From assembly GCA_009777845.1 (NCBI GenBank), contig WRLD01000024.1, forward strand, positions 1-46,386: DNA of 46,386 nucleotides, in the 5' to 3' direction. This stretch comes from Defluviitaleaceae bacterium. GTDB taxonomy: Bacteria; Bacillota; Clostridia; Lachnospirales; WQUN01. Position 1 is the stretch's first letter. Every line of letters begins with the position of its first letter. Both the position numbers and the translations under genes were made by a program. The notes below the pieces were generated by a model. That model saw only the letters and a program-made list of their open reading frames with translations, did no database searches and was not told the DNA's origin. This document shows positions 40,901 to 46,386 of this stretch, piece after piece.

Positions 40901-43900
40901 TGGTGATACTATCGCCGTAATTAGGCGTGGTAAGGGTATCGAAATGTGCGTAGTAGAACGCAAAGCCGTCTACTGGGGCTTGCGGGGCTAGTCTTATGCC
41001 GAGTATTTCAGCGGTAAGGTCTACGGTGATTACTGGCGGAGTTGGGGTATGCCCACTCACGCCGTAGCCCACTATTTCGTCACTGTCGTTTACTTTATAC
41101 ACGGCTACATTCACAAACACAGTAGGCATAAGCGGATAGATGTCTGTATCTACAGAATATACTTCCACATTCGGTATGGTAGCTATATCTTGACCGAGGA
41201 TTGGCGTAATCAACTGCATTGTATCGGTAGTATACATATAGAAGAACCTAAACCCTGCTTCGACCGTTTGTGCTTGAAGTGTTAATTTTTCCTCTCCTGC
41301 GGTAAGGGTTACGGTTAAGGCTTCTAGGCCTAGCTCTGGAGCTTTGCTAGCCTGCCCGAACGCCACTATTTCGCCCGAAGTGTTTACCTTATACACGCTT
41401 ACCCATACTAGCTCCGTTGTTGGAATTTCCACGGCAGTGGTAAACGGAGTTGCATTGTCAGCAACAATACCAATATCGTCAAGGTACAACGGCACAGCAA
41501 ACTCTGCATTTGAAACGTCATAGTAGAAGCTAAACCCTGCTTCGGGCGTTTGTGCTTCTAGCGTTACAATGCCGACATCAGCGGTAAGCTCGACCGTAAG
41601 CTCTGGCATAGCCGTCAACGACCAGTCCGCCCAAAATTCCTTATCGCCTGTTTCCGTTGGCAAAATTCTAGTAATCGGGTCGCCAGTGAGGTCTGCATTG
41701 TCATACCAGCCCTCAAAGGTATATCCTAGCCTTTGCGGTATGGGTAGCGTTAGCCCTACGCCGTGTGCGTATTCGTCCCATGTGCCTATTACTTCACCGC
41801 CGTTAGTATTATAGGTTATATCGTAAAAGACTGCGGTAATCATTATAGAAATCCTTGTTGTGTTAGGCGCGTCAATGTCTGTGACACCGAGAGCTTCTAA
41901 TTCATAGTAGGAATCATCTTGCTCGCCTAAGGGATTCCAGAACAGCTCAAATTCATAAGCCGTATCACTTGGGCCTAATAGCTCAAGGAAATCGGCGAAG
42001 AAAACAATGCCGTCTGATGTCATAGCTACGTCGTCTGGGTCAAGAGTATCGTTGTTGAAGCTCAAGCCATGACCGCTTGCGTCATACAGCTCGTTGCCGT
42101 TTGTGTCCAGCGGTATGAATAAATTATCAGTGCTTCCTAGCATGAACGTACCGTCTGCACTAGGTTGACTATCCATGAACACAATCACGCCGTCAGAGCG
42201 TACAATTGTTGTGTTGCCCAGCTCGTCACGAACGCGGGCATACACGAAGCCCTTCCATACCGCAGATACCTCAACGGAGGTGTCGTTTATCCAAGCAAGC
42301 GTTTCCCAGTCTGTAAAGTAGCTAGGAAGCGGCTCGGCGTTCTCTGTCAGATACAGCTCGTGAGTAGCCACTCCCGAGCCATCGTCAGTGCCGTCCACCG
42401 TTATGGTTACGCTATCCTTAAAGTACAATCCAACCTTGTATGCCGTACTGGTCGCAGGCATAGCAAACTCGTGGCTTCTGATGTTGATTTTTGCGGTTGG
42501 TGCGGTTAAGTCTACTTTGTATGCTTCGCTCGCTGGTGCGGAAAGGTCGCCAGTAGCTGTTTCTCTTACATAGAATACCGCGTTCCCATTAGCGGTATCG
42601 TCTGCGTAGGTTAGGCTTGATTCCCAAGTACCAGCATCAAGGCTAAGCTCGAAGCCCGACATAGCGGTAACAACAAATACTGCCGCATTGCCGTTGGTGT
42701 CTACTGCATAGCCGTCATCGTTAAGCGTACTAATAGTGTAATGCACGCCTCTTTCGGCGGTAAAGTCGGAATCTATTATTTCGCCGTCCTCAAATTCGGG
42801 CTGTCCGTCTATGGTGTATTTCCACGCGTCATCGCCCTGTATGCCAAAGTCAACGGCAGTAACGGCATGAACTGCCACATTAGAAGCGGCATAGGTCACT
42901 GTACCCTCAAGCACGGTAACAATATCTGAGCCTAGCACGCCTTCAATCGTAGGAAGCGTAGCAACATGGGCGTTGACATCGCCATCATATGGCTTGCTCG
43001 TAACTGTTCCCTTTTCGCCCCACGTAAGCTCTGCTTGGTTAATGGTAAAGCCTGCTTCGCCGCTTCCCTCGTGGGTATCGCTTACGAGCGTAGCCGTTAC
43101 GGTATATTCGCCAGGCTCGCTTGGTTTTTCGTCAGAATCGTATACCTCGTCATTGAGCATAAGCCCATAGTAATGGTAGATGAACGTGCCTACATCGCCC
43201 TCTGCCGCTTCGGCGATTGGGTCGCCGAGCGTTTCGCCGTAGGTTATATCCGTGGGCGGTGTGACAGTTACGTCTGTGGGAATTATCGAGGTCGGCAGCG
43301 GTACGGCGATAATTGGGATAGTCGCAAGTGCTTGCTCCGTGACAACCACGGTAATAGTACCTGCGTTTTTGTCGTACGTGAGCGTAGAGTCACTGTACAT
43401 TAGGTCATTGCCGATTACAAACGAAGCAAAGCGGTATTCACCTTGCAGGTCTTTAAATATTGCATCAATCGGCACCGTAACGCTATATGAGCCGTCAATT
43501 TGCGTAACAGGATAATCTTCATAGAACATTTTGGCAGTAATCGCGCTGTATTCAAGCCCTGCCTCGCCGCTTATAACGTCCGCCTCGGGTACTTCCGTGA
43601 CCTCCGCTACTTTCTTATAGAAATTGGCGGGGTGGTCTGGGTCGGGCTTTGGAGGCTCTGGCATTGGTACGGCGATAATTGGTATAGTCGCAAGTGCTTG
43701 CTCCGTGACAACCACGGTAATAGTACCTGCGTTTTTGTCGTGCGTAAGCGTAGAGTCGCTGTACATTAGGTCGTTGCCGATTACAAACGAAGCAAAGCGG
43801 TATTCGCCTTGTAGGTCTTTAAATATTGCATCAATCGGCACCGTAACGCTATATGAGCCGTCAATTTGCGTAACAGGGTAATCTTCATAGAACATTTTGG

Positions 43901-44861
43901 CAGTAATCGCGCTGTATTCAAGCCCTGCCGTGTTGCCCTCGACATCAGCCGCAGGCAAGCCAGTGACCTCCGCTACCTTCTTATAGAAGTTGGCGGGGTG
44001 GTCGGGGTCGGGCGTTGGAATGTCTGCCACTGGTATTGCGACAAAGTTTATATACGCGAAGGGTTCGTCCGCTACAAGCATAGCGAGCGTTTTTTCGGTT
44101 TCATTGTGTACAACAGAAACGTCTGTAAATGTCGGCGAGCCGTTTTCCACATCTACCGTAAATGCGGCGAATCTGTGCTTGCCGTCTAGGTTTTTAAACA
44201 ACGCGCTAACTGGCAGCTCCAAGCTCCACGAGCCGTTAGCTTGCACGACAGGATTTCCTGCGTAGAACATTTGTGAGGTAAGAATACCGTACGAAAGCCC
44301 CGCGGTATTGTTTTTGACCTCGTCTATGGTAACATCTGCCACCTCGGCTATTTTTGCACGAACCGCATCGTTAAATTCGGGGTTGTCGGAGGCTTGCTTT
44401 GGATACATTACAACGGCGATACTCGCAAAGCCCATATCGCGCACGGTGACGATTAAATCGGTGTTATGTATAGCGAGTACCACATCACCAAAATCACCAT
44501 TCGCCAAATCGTTCACCGTAAACGCGGTAAACGAAAAATTGTCCGTATTTCCACTCGCAAACAATGCCGCAATCGGCAAAGCCACGCTAAAGGAGCCGTC
44601 ATGCTCGGTAACCTTATAGTTTTGGTAGAGCATTTGCGCCGTAATATTCGCATATTCCAGCCCTGCCGCGTTAGTCTTAACGTCCTCGACATCTGCCCCA
44701 GTAAGGTCTGCTACCTTTTCAAAAAATGCAGAATAATCGGAAGCTCCTTGCACGGCGCTTCCCTCGTTGTCCGCAGCTACGCCCAAGGGCATAATCAATA
44801 TAGCCGCCATAACCACGGCCAAGCTGAAAAGTGCAGACAAAACGTATTTTACTTTTTTCAT
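37956..44861 (-). CDS. Giant repeat-built cell-surface protein
   Basis: 2301 residues, ATG with AAAGGAG upstream. Signal peptide 1-33. Four repeats of about 120 residues follow (about 40-530; core AGLEYSAITAKMFYEDYPVT and FKDLQGEYRFASFVIG), the last two almost identical. Then an MBG-like domain (530-700, ITYGETLGDP, YTVTATLVSD), Ig-like segments, a Listeria-Bacteroides repeat (near 1015-1080, YNTNGG...GYTFEGWYDN), and twelve repeats of about 97 residues (1084-2250) with the core FYYAY...YGDDI-TI...VWVRVYKVN-EIVGFG. The end has SPATGVPDVGG, a hydrophobic helix and KRRERR, a sortase-like signal shared with the GLUG protein at 1812-3068. GALPRSSD at the very end comes from an inserted repeat. 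It is probably an adhesin or wall-spanning scaffold; ligand unknown. Confidence 0.8.
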   Translation of the reverse strand: MKKVKYVLSALFSLAVVMAAILIMPLGVAADNEGSAVQGASDYSAFFEKVADLTGADVEDVKTNAAGLEYANITAQMLYQNYKVTEHDGSFSVALPIAALFASGNTDNFSFTAFTVNDLANGDFGDVVLAIHNTDLIVTVRDMGFASIAVVMYPKQASDNPEFNDAVRAKIAEVADVTIDEVKNNTAGLSYGILTSQMFYAGNPVVQANGSWSLELPVSALFKNLDGKHRFAAFTVDVENGSPTFTDVSVVHNETEKTLAMLVADEPFAYINFVAIPVADIPTPDPDHPANFYKKVAEVTGLPAADVEGNTAGLEYSAITAKMFYEDYPVTQIDGSYSVTVPIDAIFKDLQGEYRFASFVIGNDLMYSDSTLTHDKNAGTITVVVTEQALATIPIIAVPMPEPPKPDPDHPANFYKKVAEVTEVPEADVISGEAGLEYSAITAKMFYEDYPVTQIDGSYSVTVPIDAIFKDLQGEYRFASFVIGNDLMYSDSTLTYDKNAGTITVVVTEQALATIPIIAVPLPTSIIPTDVTVTPPTDITYGETLGDPIAEAAEGDVGTFIYHYYGLMLNDEVYDSDEKPSEPGEYTVTATLVSDTHEGSGEAGFTINQAELTWGEKGTVTSKPYDGDVNAHVATLPTIEGVLGSDIVTVLEGTVTYAASNVAVHAVTAVDFGIQGDDAWKYTIDGQPEFEDGEIIDSDFTAERGVHYTISTLNDDGYAVDTNGNAAVFVVTAMSGFELSLDAGTWESSLTYADDTANGNAVFYVRETATGDLSAPASEAYKVDLTAPTAKINIRSHEFAMPATSTAYKVGLYFKDSVTITVDGTDDGSGVATHELYLTENAEPLPSYFTDWETLAWINDTSVEVSAVWKGFVYARVRDELGNTTIVRSDGVIVFMDSQPSADGTFMLGSTDNLFIPLDTNGNELYDASGHGLSFNNDTLDPDDVAMTSDGIVFFADFLELLGPSDTAYEFELFWNPLGEQDDSYYELEALGVTDIDAPNTTRISIMITAVFYDITYNTNGGEVIGTWDEYAHGVGLTLPIPQRLGYTFEGWYDNADLTGDPITRILPTETGDKEFWADWSLTAMPELTVELTADVGIVTLEAQTPEAGFSFYYDVSNAEFAVPLYLDDIGIVADNATPFTTAVEIPTTELVWVSVYKVNTSGEIVAFGQASKAPELGLEALTVTLTAGEEKLTLQAQTVEAGFRFFYMYTTDTMQLITPILGQDIATIPNVEVYSVDTDIYPLMPTVFVNVAVYKVNDSDEIVGYGVSGHTPTPPVITVDLTAEILGIRLAPQAPVDGFAFYYAHFDTLTTPNYGDSITTILDSVPLIDEVVIAPLEALVERYVVVYKVNGKDEIVGFGVASAVPEQGNLEPVNVNISKIPGGVRLQPQTPEDGYEFYYAYVTEWATWHGDIRYGDEITSIPHSGIYADDVDITFSNPLPNTVWVYGYKVNEHGQIVGTGIAATNPDMPWHDLEQIQLELTQEQGEVGFTVLSEAGYTFLYAHSDTDIFTTPNCGDDVSTIAYLNPVEYSTDEEAISTNARIWVSVYKVNARGQIVSYGAASQEPLPEWDDLAVVLDSGIGSVILQPQTPVAGHTFYYAYDFDLDPALAPAYGADFGTISDVVGAYTDEAEIETLTSVRVRVYKVHNATNKIVGFGWNTQEPLPALDYVQVELSREIPNNIRLLAQIPEGGIRFFYLQNDDPLSVDDPTYGDDIGTIVGAEEYTDDIDFPTDVQIWVRVYKVNDNDEIIGFGMATAIPDIVGFLEPLTVELDRGVYSIILQPQYEDMGFAYYYTVHPNDIMGDIPPAYGTNIRVVVGAEAEPYSAAETIPTDVITRVRVYKVRVSTEEIVGYGFGDQSPLEPLGGLVLETARGIGYVELLPQDEEDGFTFYYIQGATAADVNTEPLYGTPIGTIVGALPYVDIVHVKTTAPWWFAVYKVNSADEIVAWDFTVESPDVEIPVLLDLTVDLAAGVNSVILPAQPVDDGFIYYYVVASSWAAFVPEYGDLFVIMDAEPFDEEKVISDNIVVGVPTYVHVYKVEDSTGGIVGFGQDVATAFDKPELEQLEVTLTPFVNSIMIHAMPVAGGFSYYYVASPTPIGEPVRGTPHSGGTAFTANTYIAANVETWVRVYKVEDSTGEIIGSGQRSAIPLTVEQLIDLDVVLNAGQLKATLEAQPEVAGHTYYYTYTTIDEPNAPIRGDNISTIPGRIGPYNVDTDIAPLAAWVTVYVRVYMVDSTTNEIVGFGIAQAEPFDSPATGVPDVGGYAMAMVTFSALSVALWGYVVLAKRRERRLGALPRSSD
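43300..43929 (-). repeat. Near-identical duplicated module in the giant gene
   Basis: Blocks 43300-43563 and 43666-43929 (264 bp each, period 366 bp or 122 codons) differ at only about ten positions, mostly silent. This indicates a recent duplication or gene conversion of repeats 3 and 4 of the N-terminal set. Confidence 0.9.
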
Positions 44862-44969
44862 GGCTTTGAATACTCCTTTGTTTAGAAGCTGGTTTGGAAT
44901 AGCTTCTTATTTTATATGGTTTATATGCTAATAGAGCTATGAAAAATTCCCTAGCCCTTTATTTTCTAC

Positions 44970-45350
44970 TTAGTCGTTGCCCAGTTGGCGCGAATCTTTA
45001 AATTCGCCTATAGCCGATTCTAGTGTTTCAAGAAAATGGTGTATATCGGTAGTAGAGGTGGCGGACTGACCGTCTACGCCTACATCTAGTATATTTACGT
45101 CCACAGACAAATTGTCTGTATCGTCAGCCCCCAAGACCAGTGGCTCGCCGTCGTCAAGCGTAACCGTAGAGCCTTCGCCTAGGTTGGTTGTTACCCCCAC
45201 CTCGCCGTCTTGAAAGGTTTCCGAGCCTACTGCGTTTATGGGGTTTTGTGGTTCGCCCGCTGTTTCTTTTTTGCCACATGACACAAAAAGTGCTGTAATT
45301 AGTATAACAGCTACGAATATTGCCGCAGACAAGATGTATTTTGTTTTCAT
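44970..45350 (-). CDS. Lipoprotein of unknown function
   Basis: 126 residues from ATG 45350 (AAGGAG 6 bp upstream; an in-frame ATG at 45374 lies before this site). A signal peptide MKTKYILSAAIFVAVILITA ends in the lipobox LFVSC-GKK, so the cysteine at about 25 should be lipidated. The mature part is acidic (DDGEPLVLGADDTDN) and ends with TSTTDIHHFLETLESAIGEF. That end resembles the C-terminus of the next gene (TSTTDVDEFLDALAKLLGL), making the two paralogues. It sits just upstream of the giant surface protein on the same strand, with 108 bp between. Function unknown. Confidence 0.78.
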   Translation of the reverse strand: MKTKYILSAAIFVAVILITALFVSCGKKETAGEPQNPINAVGSETFQDGEVGVTTNLGEGSTVTLDDGEPLVLGADDTDNLSVDVNILDVGVDGQSATSTTDIHHFLETLESAIGEFKDSRQLGND

Positions 45351-45493
45351 CTTAATCTCCTTAATTCCTGCCACTTAGCCGTAAAGCTAGGGTGGCTGTT
45401 TTTTTGTGGCTTCGCCACTTGTACTTTCGTTGACCTGTCGTGCCGAGTGATACAACGTCACGAGGTGTGGTTTCCTATTGCTCGTACGATTGT

Positions 45494-45584
45494 TAAGGCT
45501 TCGAGGCGATATTCCCACCAAGCCGTTGATGTTTTGCGAACGCAGAACATCAACTAAGTTCGGAGAAAAGGGGCTATGCCCCCC
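45494..45584 (+). repeat. GGCTTCGAGGCGA repeat carrying a nested palindrome
   Basis: AAGGCTTCGAGGCGATATTC, CCACCAA, then GTTGATGTT-TTGCG-AA-CGCAG-AACATCAAC (45525-45554, a hairpin), then GTTCGGAGAAAAGGGGCTATG. The variable middle of the repeat, 5-8 bp elsewhere, is about 35 bp here. The remaining spacer (45351-45493) holds no gene. Confidence 0.8.
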
Positions 45585-45598
45585 TCGCATAGGAAGCA

Positions 45599-45629
45599 GG
45601 GGAAGCGTGTCTTGTTTACACGCTTCCCC
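45599..45629 (-). terminator. Hairpin after the repeat-bearing lipoprotein-like gene
   Basis: GGGGAAGCGTGT / ACACGCTTCCCC, 12 perfect pairs with a 7-nt loop, 18 bp past the stop codon at 45647. No T run follows on the minus strand, so terminator activity is uncertain. Confidence 0.5.
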
Positions 45630-45646
45630 AAGCCTAAGCCTTTAGA

Positions 45647-46386
45647 CTATAAGCCTAACAGTTTGGCTAATGCGTCCAAGAACTCGTCTACGTCAGTAGT
45701 CGAGGTGGTTTTACCGCCGTCACCATCGTCAAATGTGACAACATCTACGACAAGCACAAGCTCGTCTGTGTCTACGTCAGTAATCTCTACCTCATCGCCG
45801 TCTACAATTATAGTGATTGTAGAGTTTTCGTCAAGGTCAGTTTTTACCACGATTTCGGACTCGAAGTCTGACAATGGGGAACCGGGGACTATTTCTACCT
45901 CGATTTCGTAGGGTAGGTCGATTGGGCTGTCGGTTGCTCCGTCTGTCGAGTAGTCGCCTTCGGTCGCTCCGTCGGTTGAATGGTCGCCTTCGGTCGCTCC
46001 GTCGGTTGAGTGGTCGCCTTCGGTTGCTCCGTCAGTTGAATAATCGCCTTCGGTTGCTCCGTCAGTTGAATAATCGCCTTCGGTTGCTCCGTCAGTTGAA
46101 TAGTCGCCCTCGGTTGCTCCGTCAGTTGAATAGTCACCCTCGGTTGCTCCGTCGGTTGAGTAGTCGCCGTCGGTTGCTCCGTCGGTTGAATGGTCGCCGT
46201 CGGTTGCTCCGTCGGTTGAATGGTCGCCGTCGGTTGCTCCGTCGGTTGAATGGTCGCCGTCGGTTGCTCCGTCGGTTGAGTAGTCGCCGTCGGTTGCTCC
46301 GTCGGTTGAATGGTCGCCGTCGGTTGCTCCGTCGGTTGAATGGTCGCCGTCGGTTGCTCCGTCGGTTGAATGGTCGCCGTCGGTTG
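45647..46386 (-). CDS. Paralogue of the lipoprotein with 10-residue repeats, 5' end outside window
   Basis: The frame is open from the right edge to the stop at 45647, about 246 codons. From the edge to 45931 it encodes 15 full 10-residue units of the type STDGAT(D/E)GD(H/Y), from a 30-bp repeat with no stop. A spacer (DSPIDLPYEIEVEIVPGSPLS) leads to a C-terminal domain of about 75 residues (ESEIVVKTDLDENSTITIIV...TSTTDVDEFLDALAKLLGL) related to the lipoprotein at 44970-45350. A TTG at 45874 is only an internal codon. The N-terminus, probably with a signal peptide, lies beyond the window. The repeat looks like a flexible acidic stalk. Confidence 0.75.
   Translation of the reverse strand, partial: TDGDHSTDGATDGDHSTDGATDGDHSTDGATDGDYSTDGATDGDHSTDGATDGDHSTDGATDGDHSTDGATDGDYSTDGATEGDYSTDGATEGDYSTDGATEGDYSTDGATEGDYSTDGATEGDHSTDGATEGDHSTDGATEGDYSTDGATDSPIDLPYEIEVEIVPGSPLSDFESEIVVKTDLDENSTITIIVDGDEVEITDVDTDELVLVVDVVTFDDGDGGKTTSTTDVDEFLDALAKLLGL
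45931..46386 (-). repeat. 30-bp coding minisatellite
   Basis: Fifteen exact-length 30-bp units plus 6 bp, running off the right edge. Variation is mainly at two sites (GAATGG / GAGTAG / GAATAA and CTT / CCT / CGT), with neighbouring pairs of units sharing the same variant, which indicates growth by duplication of one or two units at a time. Confidence 0.95.

Noticed and set aside
45895..46137. A minus-strand frame encoding QPTE/QLTE-type repeats
   Set aside because: It is another reading of the 30-bp units; the frame that continues into the conserved C-terminal domain is the one ending at 45647.
45931..46386. Possible CRISPR array (regular 30-bp units)
   Set aside because: The units follow each other with no spacers and encode a continuous peptide.

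Overview
The window looks like chromosomal DNA of an uncultured member of the Bacillota, most likely class Clostridia. The pointers are an ancestral (type A) RNase P RNA, an LTA-synthase-family enzyme, an SLH-domain protein, LL-diaminopimelate aminotransferase, and the gene runs plsC-rpsA, rsmD-coaD and clpS-clpA. Family-level placement is not possible from this sequence alone. Spacers between operons are long and packed with several families of palindromic repeats.

Layout. 1-4205: three exported proteins (an M6-like metallopeptidase cut by the left edge, a GLUG-repeat surface protein, an unknown secreted protein). 4367-6884: plsC, rpsA, the RNase P RNA whose P1 helix includes the rpsA stop codon, and tRNA-Ser(GCT). 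7550-9546: rlmD-like methyltransferase and nadE. 10134-11321: dapL. 11824-13407: rsmD-coaD-coiled-coil protein. 13393-17983 (minus): SLH protein, thioredoxin-reductase-like flavoprotein, LTA-synthase-like enzyme. 18986-21996 (minus): uppS, an IspH-polyprenyl synthase fusion, and an Rpn-type remnant. 22543-25188: Ca2+-type P-ATPase. 25350-27753: a BsuBI/PstI-type restriction-modification pair in AT-richer DNA. 27766-29780 (minus): a radical SAM/DUF4130 pair. 30302-31957 (minus): a protein with a pRiA4b ORF-3-like C-terminus. 32464-36674: clpS-clpA-proC-proB. 37078-37476: a probable type I toxin-antitoxin locus. 37956-46386 (minus): a 2301-residue repeat surface protein and two related lipoprotein-like genes, the last running off the right edge.

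The most unusual signal is a ~57-bp repeat (ten copies) that lies between genes and also inside them without breaking the frame: twice in the RlmD-like gene, once in the LTA-synthase gene, twice in the IspH part of the fusion, and at the 3' end of the giant surface protein. It also forms the sequence directly before rsmD. This resembles in principle the Rickettsia palindromic elements but has a different sequence. Other notable points are the IspH-prenyl synthase fusion next to uppS (three isoprenoid steps in two adjacent genes), the toxin locus with a complete antisense promoter, the rnpB/rpsA overlap, and no visible CTGCAG site in a window that encodes a PstI-like enzyme.
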